Assembly (NCBI RefSeq): GCF_014695775.1
Contig: NZ_JACJOX010000063.1
Location: forward strand, 124,001 to 188,000
Direction: 5' to 3'
From: Leptolyngbya sp. FACHB-60
GTDB lineage: Bacteria; Cyanobacteriota; Cyanobacteriia; Phormidesmidales; Phormidesmidaceae
DNA: 64,000 nt
The position numbers and the translations under genes were made by a program. The notes under the pieces were generated by a model. The model was not told the DNA's origin. It made no database searches and saw nothing but the letters and a program-made list of their open reading frames with translations. Shown here piece after piece: positions 16,921 through 25,944 of this stretch. Within the stretch, counting starts at the first letter, position 1. Each line of letters begins with the position of its first letter.

Positions 16921-17748
16921 CTAGTCTTGCTGGGTTGAAAACTGCCGCGCCCCGATCGCAGCCAGCACCCCCGCCACTACTAACAGAATGGGGATCGCAT
17001 ACCAGGGAAATTCGCTTAGGGGTTTGTAAGCGGCTGCCCGCAAGCCAATCGTTGTGTAGGTCAGCGGCAGCAGGTAGACAATTGCTTTTAGCGCCATGGG
17101 CAGAGTACTGGGGTCAAAAAACGTGCCGCCTAAAAACGACATTGGCACAATCAAAAAGTTGTTGAACAACCCCACGCTTTCGAGGGATTTTACGTTGAGT
17201 CCGACAATAACCCCCAGACCAGCAAACACGGCACAGTTGAGCACCACCAGCAGCAAAAATAGCGGGTTCACAAAGCTCCAAAACCGCCCGGTGAAGATAA
17301 TTGCTACCAAGATTACCGAGCCCGCCGTCATCATTCCGCGCACGATGCCCGCCAGCATTTTGCCCAGGTGCAGGGATAAGGGGTGCACTGGGTAGAGCAG
17401 CATTTCCTCGAAGGTCTTGGTGAACAGGCGATCGCCGCAGATCGAAAACGTGGTGCCACCAAAGCTAATCACCATCGATGACAGCGCCACCATGCCCGGC
17501 AAAATAAACTCTAAATAGTTGTCCCCCGCTGAGGGCGTAGTCACCTGGTCGATCGCATTGCCCAAGCCCAAACCAAAGGCCAAAATATAGATCAGCGGTG
17601 ACACAAGCCCCGATGCCGCCACCTGGGGAATGCGCACCCGCAAATCGAGCCAGTCACCCCAAAATACGGTGAGCATATCGACCCAGAGGGTCCGTAGGGG
17701 TAGAGCCTCAATCTGACGCAGGCGCGGACGAGAGAGAATATTGGTCAC
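16921..17748 (-). CDS. ABC-2 type transporter permease
   Basis: A 275-residue membrane protein with six predicted helices. The segments LYPVHPLSLHLGKMLAGIVR and VPMSFLGGTFFDPSTLPMAL are typical of ABC-2 permeases of drug or polysaccharide exporters (DrrB/NodJ type). It lacks an adjacent ATPase gene; none is seen within 1 kb on either side, so the partner must be elsewhere. Substrate unknown. Confidence 0.85.
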   Translation of the reverse strand: MTNILSRPRLRQIEALPLRTLWVDMLTVFWGDWLDLRVRIPQVAASGLVSPLIYILAFGLGLGNAIDQVTTPSAGDNYLEFILPGMVALSSMVISFGGTTFSICGDRLFTKTFEEMLLYPVHPLSLHLGKMLAGIVRGMMTAGSVILVAIIFTGRFWSFVNPLFLLLVVLNCAVFAGLGVIVGLNVKSLESVGLFNNFLIVPMSFLGGTFFDPSTLPMALKAIVYLLPLTYTTIGLRAAAYKPLSEFPWYAIPILLVVAGVLAAIGARQFSTQQD

Positions 17749-17867
17749 GACATCATTTTTAACGCTTCTTAATAGTCTAAGGCGTAGGGGGATGCTCGCC
17801 CGATCGCCCTGCTATTGGTCGGCAGGAGCTTCATAGTAAACGGCGGCGATGTTCAAACTGACCCTCC

Positions 17868-18086
17868 TTAGGGATTAAAAAGTTCATCTTCATTGCCAAC
17901 CCACCACTCTCCTAAGCCCATCAGCTCCTTGTGCAGCGCCTGAAGTTCTTCCATATAGAGTTCGGGGGGAGTGGTGTCTTTGCGCTCTTCTAGCTTTTTC
18001 AGACGCAGCAGCACTAGCAGCCAGGGTTTAGACATGCCATCTCTGGCTTCGATAAATTGGGCAAGCTCGCGACTATCCATAGTCAA
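17868..18086 (-). CDS. Small hypothetical protein
   Basis: A 72-residue protein, helical and acidic (MDSRELAQFIEARDGMSKPW, then LLVLLRLKKLEERKD). The start may be the second Met (18080). It lies upstream of and divergent from ppsA. It looks coding by composition and has the pattern of small conserved cyanobacterial proteins. Function unknown. Confidence 0.55.
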   Translation of the reverse strand: MTMDSRELAQFIEARDGMSKPWLLVLLRLKKLEERKDTTPPELYMEELQALHKELMGLGEWWVGNEDELFNP

Positions 18087-18367
18087 CCTGCGGCTGGGGG
18101 TTAGAAATTACTGTAGCAGTGGTGCCCGTGGTCTACTCGACCGGGGCTGCGGCCTGGGGTTGTATACATCTATTGCGTTCGAGACACGAAAAGTTAGACA
18201 AGGTTGTGGGCTGATCCTCAGATTTTTAGCATGGAGATGTGCGGCGCGTTGGCGAAGCCTGATCTGGGCAAAATCGCCGGTCTCCAGCTACTTAGGAATC
18301 TCAGCAGTCTTTACGAGTGGAGCGTTTCGTCGCACAGCCTTTGCGAGTACTTCTTTGAGGTGGCGAC

Positions 18368-20860
18368 ATGGTAGCTACGTCTGTAGTTCAACGTTCTTTG
18401 GTACAGCGTGATCAACAATTGGTGCTCTGGCTCGACCAGGTGCGGCTAGAGGATGTTCACCTCGTGGGCGGCAAAAATGCCTCCCTCGGAGAAATGATTC
18501 AGCAGCTCACACCCAAGGGCGTGAGAGTGCCATCGGGATTTGCCACCACGTCCTATGCCTACCGCTACTTCATTGAGAAAACCGGGCTTGATGCCCAGCT
18601 GCGCGAGGTGCTAGGCGGTTTTGACGTGAATGACGTGACCGAGCTGCGGCGACGGGGCAGAAAGGCGCGATCGCTCATTCTCAACGCCACCTTCCCCGAC
18701 GACCTAAAAACTGCCATTCTCACGGCTTACCACCAGATGTGCGAGCAGGCCGGGCAAAGCCTCTGCTTTGGTGATGAGTCCTGCCTGCAAGACCACACCT
18801 ATACCGAGGTTGATGTGGCCGTACGCTCTAGTGCCACCGCTGAAGATTTGCCCGACGCCAGCTTTGCAGGCCAGCAAGAGACCTACCTCAACGTCTACGG
18901 CGACCAGGCCGTGCTAATCGCCTGCAAGAAGTGCTATGCCTCGCTGTTTACCGATCGCGCCATCTCCTACCGCACCACCAAAGACTTCGACCACTTCGAT
19001 GTGGCGCTGTCGGTGTGCATTCAGCGCATGGTGCGCTCAGATCTCGCCACCTCGGGGGTGATGTTCTCCATTGACACCGAGACCGGCTTTCAAAACGCGG
19101 TGCTGCTGACTGCCGCATACGGCTTGGGCGAAAATGTGGTGCAGGGCACTGTTAACCCTGATGAATACGTGGTGTTTAAGCCCACTCTGAAGTCGGGCCA
19201 CAAACCCATTCTTAGCAAGCGCCTGGGCACCAAGGCCCTGCGCATGGTCTATAACACCACCGGCACCGAACTCACCAAAAATGAGCCGGTGCCCCTGGCC
19301 GATCAAGAGCGTTTTGCTATTGACGAAGACGACATTCTGCAGCTCGCCCAGTGGGCCTGCACCATCGAAGAGCATTACACCCAGCTGCGCGGCGTCAACA
19401 GCCCTATGGATATTGAGTGGGCCAAGGATGGCCACACGGGGGAGCTGTTTATCGTGCAGGCTCGGCCTGAAACAGTGCAATCGCAGAAAGCACAAAATGA
19501 GCTGCGATCGTACATTCTTGACGTGCCTGAGGGGGTGGAACCGGTGGCCCGAGGTCGGGCCGTGGGCGATCTGATTGGCCAGGGCGAGGCCTGCGTGATT
19601 TTAGAGGTGTCCCAAATTGCTGAGTTCCGTCCTGGGGAAGTGCTGGTCACGGCCCGTACCGACCCCGACTGGGAGCCGATTATGAAGCAGGCCAGTGCGA
19701 TCGTCACTGACCAGGGCGGGCGCACCTGCCACGCCGCCATCATTGCGCGGGAGCTGGGTATTCCGGCGATCGTCGGCTGCGACAATGCCACCCAGGTGCT
19801 CAAGATGGGTGACTTCGTCACTGTCTCCTGCGCCGAGGGCGAAGAAGGGGTAATCTACCGAGGCGAGCTGCCCTTTAGGGTCGAAACCACTAAGCTCGAT
19901 AGCCTACCCGAAACCCGCACTAAGATCATGATGAACGTGGGCAACCCCGAGAAGGCCTTTACCCTGGCCGCCCTGCCCAACGACGGGGTTGGCCTAGCCC
20001 GGCTGGAATTTATCATCGCCAACCACATTAAGGTGCACCCGCTGGCCCTGCTCAACTTTGACAGCCTCGCCAACGGGTCTGAAAAGCGTGAAATTCAGCA
20101 GCTGACGGCCCATTACGACCACAAACCCGACTATTTCGTCGACAAGCTGGCCCAGGGCGTAGGCACCCTGGCTGCCGCCTTTTATCCCAAGCCTGTTGTC
20201 GTCCGTCTATCCGACTTTAAGAGCAACGAGTATGCCCACCTGCTGGGTGGCAGCACCTTCGAACCTGACGAAGAAAACCCGATGCTGGGCTGGCGCGGTG
20301 CTTCCCGTTACTACGACGATCGCTACCGCGACGGTTTTGCCCTTGAGTGCCAGGCCCTCAAGCGGGTGCGCGACGACATGGGCCTCACCAATGTGATTTT
20401 GATGGTGCCCTTCTGCCGCACCCCTGACGAAGGCCGCCGAGTGCTTGAAGAAATGGCTCAACATGGCCTAGTGCGCGGCGAAAACGGTCTGCAAGTCTAC
20501 GTTATGTGCGAGCTGCCCAACAACGTGGTGCTGGCCGACGAGTTTAGCCAGGTGTTCGACGGTTTCTCCATCGGCTCGAACGACCTGACTCAGCTAACCC
20601 TGGGGATCGATCGCGACTCGGCCTTAGTGGCCCACCTGTTCGACGAGCGCAGCACCGGGGTCAAGCGCATGGTGAAGATGGCGATTCAAACCGCTAAGGA
20701 GCACGGTCGCAAAATTGGCATCTGCGGCCAGGGGCCGAGCGACTACCCCGAGTTTGCCCGCTTCTTGGTGGAGCAGGGCATTGACTCCATTAGCCTCAAC
20801 CCCGACACGGTGATTAAAACCCGCCTAGAGATCGCCGACATGGAGCAGCAGATAGGCTAG
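18368..20860 (+). CDS. ppsA: Phosphoenolpyruvate synthase
   Basis: An 830-residue protein converting pyruvate and ATP to phosphoenolpyruvate, AMP and phosphate for gluconeogenesis. The N-terminal ATP-grasp-like nucleotide-binding domain starts LVGGKNASLGEMI; the swivelling phosphohistidine domain has His455 in GGRTCHAAIIARELGIPAIV; the C-terminal TIM-barrel PEP/pyruvate domain holds GLARLEF, MVPFCRT and IGICGQGPSDYPEFARFL. Length is normal for the family. It is monocistronic with a clear downstream terminator. The 280-base upstream gap is the likely promoter region. Confidence 0.95.
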   Translation: MVATSVVQRSLVQRDQQLVLWLDQVRLEDVHLVGGKNASLGEMIQQLTPKGVRVPSGFATTSYAYRYFIEKTGLDAQLREVLGGFDVNDVTELRRRGRKARSLILNATFPDDLKTAILTAYHQMCEQAGQSLCFGDESCLQDHTYTEVDVAVRSSATAEDLPDASFAGQQETYLNVYGDQAVLIACKKCYASLFTDRAISYRTTKDFDHFDVALSVCIQRMVRSDLATSGVMFSIDTETGFQNAVLLTAAYGLGENVVQGTVNPDEYVVFKPTLKSGHKPILSKRLGTKALRMVYNTTGTELTKNEPVPLADQERFAIDEDDILQLAQWACTIEEHYTQLRGVNSPMDIEWAKDGHTGELFIVQARPETVQSQKAQNELRSYILDVPEGVEPVARGRAVGDLIGQGEACVILEVSQIAEFRPGEVLVTARTDPDWEPIMKQASAIVTDQGGRTCHAAIIARELGIPAIVGCDNATQVLKMGDFVTVSCAEGEEGVIYRGELPFRVETTKLDSLPETRTKIMMNVGNPEKAFTLAALPNDGVGLARLEFIIANHIKVHPLALLNFDSLANGSEKREIQQLTAHYDHKPDYFVDKLAQGVGTLAAAFYPKPVVVRLSDFKSNEYAHLLGGSTFEPDEENPMLGWRGASRYYDDRYRDGFALECQALKRVRDDMGLTNVILMVPFCRTPDEGRRVLEEMAQHGLVRGENGLQVYVMCELPNNVVLADEFSQVFDGFSIGSNDLTQLTLGIDRDSALVAHLFDERSTGVKRMVKMAIQTAKEHGRKIGICGQGPSDYPEFARFLVEQGIDSISLNPDTVIKTRLEIADMEQQIG

Positions 20861-20896
20861 CACCACACAACCGAGAAAACGCTGCAAGAGCAAGCC

Positions 20897-20930
20897 CCAG
20901 CTTCACAAAGAAGCTGGAGCTTCTTTATTT
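20897..20930 (+). terminator. Rho-independent terminator of ppsA
   Basis: Hairpin CCAGCTTC-ACAAA-GAAGCTGG (20897-20917), 36 bases after the ppsA stop, followed by the T-rich AGCTTCTTTATTT. Confidence 0.75.
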
Positions 20931-21228
20931 GCTTCAGAGTAAGGGGATTCTCGCTTTTTTAGCCCTCTACTGCTGTAATGCGACGAGTCATCATGCTGAT
21001 GTACCTGCCTACCGGACTAAGTTGGAATGTCTCAGGGGGCAGGGGAAGCACCAACTTCTCCTACTCCCGCCCCAGATACATTCCCCGCAGAATTACTTTG
21101 CAAGACGCACGCCCAGAGTGCAACCCTGTTCGTTGCTATGCGGATCTCACAGTAGAGATAGCTGATATACCTTGATATTAACGATGGACATGTCGGGAAT
21201 TGGGAAGTTATGGTGTGAAGAACCAAGC
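20931..21228. other. Intergenic stretch, no gene recognised
   Basis: Together with the following palindrome and leader this is a gap of about 360 bases between the ppsA terminator and the AT-rich gene pair. Short open frames here read as low-complexity and have no ribosome site. Base composition drops in GC toward the right, marking the border of the accessory segment. Confidence 0.5.
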
Positions 21229-21251
21229 AGAACCAAACTATGTTTGGTTCT
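21229..21251. promoter_or_regulatory. Perfect 10-bp inverted repeat upstream of the AT-rich pair
   Basis: AGAACCAAAC-TAT-GTTTGGTTCT, ending 40 bases before the GTG of the downstream gene. An extra half-copy AGAACCAA lies just upstream (21219-21226). It has the size and spacing of a dimeric repressor operator, or could form a leader hairpin. Confidence 0.6.
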
Positions 21252-21291
21252 AAAGTTGTTTAGATATTGAGTCTCAGGAGACACAAGATTT

Positions 21292-21726
21292 GTGAACAAT
21301 CACCCTGGTAGCATCAACCAAGTCAACTCCGGCTTTATGGCGGGAGGAATGCAAGCGGCAGTTGGGAACAACAATACGCAAATAGCTCCGAGTAATGGTT
21401 CCCCAGCTGCTGACATAGTCACAAAGAATGAAGCGATTGAACTTATTGCTCAAATCAAACAAATAATTCAAAACTTAGACGTATCCGAGCCAGTAAAAGA
21501 AAATAGTATCAAATATTTGGATATAGCAAAGATAGAGACAGAAGAAGAAGAGCCAAACAAAGAATTAGTTGCCAAAAGTCTTGAGCGAGTTGCGAAAAAT
21601 ATAGATTCGCTTGAAAAAACATTAGATTCTAGTCAGCACATCATGAAAACTGTTAGCCCAATGCTGCTTAAGATTGCTGGTTGGCTAGGTGCAGCAGCAG
21701 GATCCCTCTGGACACTTCTAGGTTGA
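21292..21726 (+). CDS. Unknown protein 1 of AT-rich pair, possible membrane effector
   Basis: A 144-residue protein from a GTG 11 bases after AGGAG. Residues 5-28 hold the motif SINQVNSGFMAGGMQAAVGN, shared with the next gene. A helical middle (about 40-120) is rich in Glu and Lys, and the C-terminus (SPMLLKIAGWLGAAAGSLWT) is a single glycine/alanine-rich hydrophobic helix, as seen in small membrane-acting effectors. Codon use is AT-rich compared with flanking core genes, which suggests transfer. No family is firmly recognised; a conflict or defence role is a hypothesis only. Confidence 0.6.
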   Translation: MNNHPGSINQVNSGFMAGGMQAAVGNNNTQIAPSNGSPAADIVTKNEAIELIAQIKQIIQNLDVSEPVKENSIKYLDIAKIETEEEEPNKELVAKSLERVAKNIDSLEKTLDSSQHIMKTVSPMLLKIAGWLGAAAGSLWTLLG

Positions 21727-21736
21727 CCAATCAACC

Positions 21737-23107
21737 ATGGATGATAACTCCAGCTCTACAGGCAATAATTCTGAAAAACCGCAGCCCGGTATAAACCAAG
21801 CAGCTAGCGGCTTTTTTAGAGGCGGGCAACAAGCAGCTGCTGGAAACGGCAATTATCAATACCAAGACAACAGAGAGCAAAATGTAACGATAAATATAGG
21901 AATAGATTCATATAGCCGTCTTAAAGATAAGGATTTAAAGCCTCTAAGCTTTTGGGGGAAAATATCAAATTATTTCACTGTATTTTGTTTTCTTCTGTTT
22001 ACATTCATTTTTTGGGCTATTTTTGGTTTATTTACCACTTTCCCATTTCCTCTTGAGCAAGTTCAAGTTCTAATTTCTAGCTGTTTCAGTGGAAATCTTT
22101 TCTCCAAAATAAATGAATTGCAGAAGAAATGGCAGCGGAAGGCATCAACTGCTGACTCAGCAGAGGAACTAAATAATCTTGATTTTCAAGCCCGTTTGTA
22201 CTTAAAAGTTTTACAAAGTCTTGGCTCAAAAACCCCCGAAAGCTGCGAAAGATTAGCTCAAACTATTGAGACTTTAAAGCTCAAGAAACAAAAAATTGAA
22301 GCTGATCTTCAGTCTTTGCAAGGATCGAGATACAGTAATGTTTTCCGAGTTCAAGACCAATTTGAAACAATTTTAGCAACAAAAGGGGAGAGGGATTTAG
22401 CTCATATCGATAAGTTTCTAAGCCAGATGGCTTTCTTTATGAAGAATCAAGAGCCATCAAATGATATTTTGCATACCTTAAAACAGAAGGTATCTGAAGA
22501 GATTGAATGCAGTATTGAAAACATTAGCCCTGCCAACCTGGGGGTTCTTTACAAAATAAGATTTTTGTTTCAAGAATTATCTGACAAAGATATTTCTCGC
22601 TTAGATGCTCCTGAACTTGATGAGTTCACCAAAAAAACTATTAAGGACTTGAGGGTTAGAACGAGAGAGCTCGAAGAGAGCTTGAAAGCACTCGAATCCA
22701 AAAATAAATCGGATCAACAAGAGCTTCAAAATTATTTGAATAGATTAACCAATCTGCAAAACGAACTCGACATAAAAGAGCAAGGCTATCAACTTCAAAG
22801 AAATGCTTTTCTGGAAGAAATCAATGAGTTGACGCGAGATATTAGGCAAAGGGGAATGGAGATTGAGCGACTCAGAAATGAACTCGAAAAATATTCTGAG
22901 ATAAAGGCGTTGAACGGAGAATACATTGGTAACTTGAGCGAGCCAAGTAGAAAGTACCATTTCAGTCGAAGATGCAAATACTGGAAGAGTCTAGCAGGCA
23001 ACTATGTCCTAAAAATTGATCTTTCTCAAGAAATAGTTAGCAGCAGTACTCCTGAAATCTTTCGTAGAAATGGAATGAATGAATGCAACGACTGTTTAAA
23101 GTATTAA
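21737..23107 (+). CDS. Unknown protein 2 of AT-rich pair: TM, coiled coil, zinc-ribbon tail
   Basis: A 456-residue protein 10 bases after its partner, probably translated together. Residues 17-40 repeat the partner's motif (GINQAASGFFRGGQQAAAGN). A hydrophobic hairpin or helix spans about 80-103. Residues about 130-390 are helical, with a strong coiled coil near 300-390. The C-terminal 63 residues have His408, Cys413 (KYHFSRRCKYW), Cys450 and Cys453 (NECNDCLKY), matching the layout of the Ada-type zinc-binding module often attached to nucleases. No nuclease motif is visible. Function unknown. Confidence 0.65.
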   Translation: MDDNSSSTGNNSEKPQPGINQAASGFFRGGQQAAAGNGNYQYQDNREQNVTINIGIDSYSRLKDKDLKPLSFWGKISNYFTVFCFLLFTFIFWAIFGLFTTFPFPLEQVQVLISSCFSGNLFSKINELQKKWQRKASTADSAEELNNLDFQARLYLKVLQSLGSKTPESCERLAQTIETLKLKKQKIEADLQSLQGSRYSNVFRVQDQFETILATKGERDLAHIDKFLSQMAFFMKNQEPSNDILHTLKQKVSEEIECSIENISPANLGVLYKIRFLFQELSDKDISRLDAPELDEFTKKTIKDLRVRTRELEESLKALESKNKSDQQELQNYLNRLTNLQNELDIKEQGYQLQRNAFLEEINELTRDIRQRGMEIERLRNELEKYSEIKALNGEYIGNLSEPSRKYHFSRRCKYWKSLAGNYVLKIDLSQEIVSSSTPEIFRRNGMNECNDCLKY

Positions 23108-23472
23108 GAAAATAGGAATAGGTATTATAGAATGCGTTGTCGGCTTCTAAAAAGTCTTAACCATTCCCAGTTGCTAAATTCTATCTTTAAGTATTGGAAA
23201 CGGTGACAACCGCTTTTGTCGGAGTGTTATCAGCACTAATCTGTGATACAGAAATATAATAAGCGAAAAACTGCTTAATCAAACTTCATTTTTTGGACTC
23301 TTACAATTAATCCTAAGATAGAGCCTGTTAGAAGAAGCGGCCGTTACGCTGTGAAGCAAGAGTTTGAGCGATCGCTTGTTCTGCCAAATTGCAGGCCAAA
23401 ACCGATTGTTTTGTCATTGCTTTATCACTGCGATCGTCGTCATTCTCTCCTCTAGATTATGAGTAGGGAAAA
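23108..23472. other. Intergenic stretch, no gene recognised
   Basis: A 365-base AT-rich gap between the unknown pair and the peptidase gene. It contains one HIP1 octamer near 23371 and short broken frames only. No terminator with a T tract and no clear promoter was found. Confidence 0.5.
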
Positions 23473-24360
23473 ATGAATCAGTTTAAGCCAGTTATCGTTG
23501 TTCACGGTGGAGCTAAAACCATTTCAGAAGACAAGCTGGCGGCAAATCACGCTGGATGTCGAGCAGCCGCAGAGGCGGGGTGGAATATACTTCATAGTGG
23601 CGGTAGTGCAGCCGCAGCCGTTGAGGCTGCTATTCAGGTATTAGAGTCTGACCAAACATTCAATGCAGGCTTCGGTTCAGCGATGAACAGTGAAGGCGAA
23701 GTTGAAGACGATGCGGCCATGATGGATGGAGCAACGTTGTCTTGGGGAGCCGTTGCAGCCGTGCAGAGAGTTCGTCATCCTATCTCCGTTGCTCGCAGAA
23801 TTATGGAGGACAAGTCTCGATTTCTAGTGGCTGAAAGTGGTGAACGATTTGCCCTCGAGCATGGGCTAGAAATGTGTGGTAAAGACGACCTGGTCAGCGA
23901 AGAACAGTATCAGGAGTGGAAAGAAGAAGCTAACGTTTTAGATCGTCCAAATACTGTGGGTTGTGTGGCACTAGATACCAATGGCAATCTCGTTGCAGGG
24001 ACTTCTACAGGGGGGCTGACGGATCAACCTCAAGGACGCGTGGGTGATTCTGCTTTGGTTGGCGCTGGTTTATATGCAGATAATCAACTGGGCGCTTGCT
24101 CAACTACGGGTGATGGCGAATCAATTGTTCCAGTTGTACTTGCGAAGACGGCGATCGATGCCTTAGCTGAAGAAACTCATCCAGACCAAGCAGCCCAACA
24201 CGCGATCAACACCCTCAAAGCGCGTGTAAAAGGCGAGGCAGGCTGTATCTTGCTTGATCGTCAGGGGCGCATCGGTTGGGCCTACAACTCAGACAATATG
24301 GCGGTTGCCTACATGACTGAAGCTTTGCAACAGCCAGCCACTTTTACCCAAAAGGAATAA
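23473..24360 (+). CDS. Isoaspartyl peptidase / L-asparaginase (Ntn-hydrolase)
   Basis: A 295-residue Ntn-family proenzyme. The opening VIVVHGGAKTI, the segment FNAGFGSAMNSEGEVEDDAA, and the autoprocessing site RPN-TVGCVALD mark the plant-type asparaginase/isoaspartyl dipeptidase family. Thr161 would become the N-terminal nucleophile after self-cleavage; GTSTGGLTDQPQGRVGDSAL and ACSTTGDGESI follow. It hydrolyses beta-aspartyl dipeptides or asparagine, for example the dipeptide from cyanophycin breakdown. It is co-directional with an ATP-grasp gene 24 bases later, which suggests a joint pathway. Preceded by AGTAGGGAAAA as a weak ribosome site. Confidence 0.9.
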   Translation: MNQFKPVIVVHGGAKTISEDKLAANHAGCRAAAEAGWNILHSGGSAAAAVEAAIQVLESDQTFNAGFGSAMNSEGEVEDDAAMMDGATLSWGAVAAVQRVRHPISVARRIMEDKSRFLVAESGERFALEHGLEMCGKDDLVSEEQYQEWKEEANVLDRPNTVGCVALDTNGNLVAGTSTGGLTDQPQGRVGDSALVGAGLYADNQLGACSTTGDGESIVPVVLAKTAIDALAEETHPDQAAQHAINTLKARVKGEAGCILLDRQGRIGWAYNSDNMAVAYMTEALQQPATFTQKE

Positions 24361-24384
24361 TCATTTGCGATTGCTTAAACTGCC

Positions 24385-25656
24385 ATGTTTTCTCAAACAG
24401 ACTTTAAATTCTTTCAAGGCAATTCTCTTTCTGATCTCTTCGCTCAGGATATTGAAAATGAATCATGTGCCCTGATCTTAAATTATCCGGCAACTGCAAA
24501 ATGGGCTGCTTATCCCAACGTTCAGAAATATTTCCTGCAAGATGGCAGCAGTGAAGCCACTAAAACATCATTTGACAAAATTTGTCAGAAAGAACCCTGG
24601 AAAAATCTGGCTGTACTGGGAGATACGCTTCCTGGGGTAGTCATCAGCCCACCGCGGAATCTATTAATGCAATATTGGCAGGAGCATTTTGGCTTTCGCG
24701 ATCAACAACTAGAGATGATGGATTGCTCAACGTATTTAGATGATTTTAACCAGAGCAACCACCTCAGCCAAGCGATTACGCTTTTTCCATTTGATCGATT
24801 ACTACCCGAAAAACATGCCGTCAACCCCGATACGCATTATCGTTTGTTAAGCAAAGCCACCCTCGCTAAGTTAGGAGTACTTTGCCCAATTTATCAAACC
24901 TATGATTTAAAGCGAGTTGATTTAAATCAAATTCAACTTCCATCAGAGTACCCCTACCTAATTAAGACATCACATGGTCTTTCGGGCGAGGGTACCTATA
25001 TTATTCGCAGTAGCAGCGATCTTAACTACTGCTTGGAAGAACTTAGAAAGTATATGAGAATCAATTTATTAGAAACCATTATTGTTTCAGAATTTGTTAA
25101 GCATGAAGTTGGCAACTACTGTGTGCAGTTCTATGTGAACAAAGCTGGAAAGATTACTCTAATCGGTGTGACGCAGCAGCTAGTAAGTCCCGAAGGGAAT
25201 TATTTAGGTGGATTAGTTGATTACACGGATGATTTGAGTAAATTCTTGCAAATGATTTTAGCGGTAGGACAGTATGCCTATCAGCAAGGATACTTCGGTA
25301 TTATTGGTTTTGATGTTTTGGAGGATAGGGATGGAAAACTTTATGCGATCGACGCTAACTTTCGCATTAATGGTTCCACACCGCTTTGTCTTCAGCGTCA
25401 TTTGTTGCTAAAGCACGATAAGGCAATCGCAAAATATTCGAGCGATTATCGGATGGAAGGAACGCTTGATTCAATTTTGCTCACATTGAAGTCAGAGCTA
25501 GAGCGCAAAGACTTTCTCATCTTGTCGGCGCTAGAGAAGGTGAAATATGGCAAAATTTATACCGAAATCTACGGCATTGTAACAGGGAAAAGCTTGCAAG
25601 ATATGCAACAGATAGAACAGAGCTTGTACAGCAAAGGCTTGCATTTGACGAGCTAA
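24385..25656 (+). CDS. ATP-grasp ligase-like protein
   Basis: A 423-residue protein. Residues about 155-330 have the ATP-grasp landmarks: LPSEYPYLIKTSHGLSGEGT (Lys and glycine loop), TIIVSEFVKHEVGNYCVQFY, and the metal-binding YAIDANFRINGST near residue 325. ATP-grasp enzymes of this kind (pheganomycin PGM1-like ligases and relatives) join a carboxylate to an amine. The first 130 residues form a separate domain. Next to an isoaspartyl peptidase it may make or remodel an aspartyl or amino-acid conjugate; the substrate cannot be read from sequence. Base use is AT-rich like the upstream genes. Confidence 0.75.
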   Translation: MFSQTDFKFFQGNSLSDLFAQDIENESCALILNYPATAKWAAYPNVQKYFLQDGSSEATKTSFDKICQKEPWKNLAVLGDTLPGVVISPPRNLLMQYWQEHFGFRDQQLEMMDCSTYLDDFNQSNHLSQAITLFPFDRLLPEKHAVNPDTHYRLLSKATLAKLGVLCPIYQTYDLKRVDLNQIQLPSEYPYLIKTSHGLSGEGTYIIRSSSDLNYCLEELRKYMRINLLETIIVSEFVKHEVGNYCVQFYVNKAGKITLIGVTQQLVSPEGNYLGGLVDYTDDLSKFLQMILAVGQYAYQQGYFGIIGFDVLEDRDGKLYAIDANFRINGSTPLCLQRHLLLKHDKAIAKYSSDYRMEGTLDSILLTLKSELERKDFLILSALEKVKYGKIYTEIYGIVTGKSLQDMQQIEQSLYSKGLHLTS

Positions 25657-25944
25657 CGCACAGTGAGATAGGGCGTAATAGGATTGAGCGAGGACAAAAA
25701 CGCCCATGTACCCAACCGTTCAAGCTCGGTTTGATCACAAATTGGCGCCTGAATGAATGATGCTCACCATCAGGTGTTTCGATTCCGTTAGCGGTTACAG
25801 AGTGAATATGGAGAAACACTCTTTGGTTGATGGTTGAGGATCTGTCTCCTACTGAAATACTCGAACGGATGGTTCATTTCGTCGATTCAGGATCAACCGC
25901 ATAACCCGATTCTATAAACCCAACTTTTGCTAATTCCTCCAGGC

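Noticed and set aside
20929..21165. Frames of 64-78 codons downstream of ppsA
   Set aside because: Mixed low-quality composition, several overlapping frames on both strands, no ribosome site.
21292..23107. AT-rich pair as a known named defence system
   Set aside because: No catalytic motif of a known nuclease, NTPase or protease could be found, so no named system is claimed.
25830..25904. 24-codon frame MVEDLSPTEILERMVHFVDS in the gap after the ATP-grasp gene
   Set aside because: It looks protein-like, but it has no ribosome site and is too short to support.
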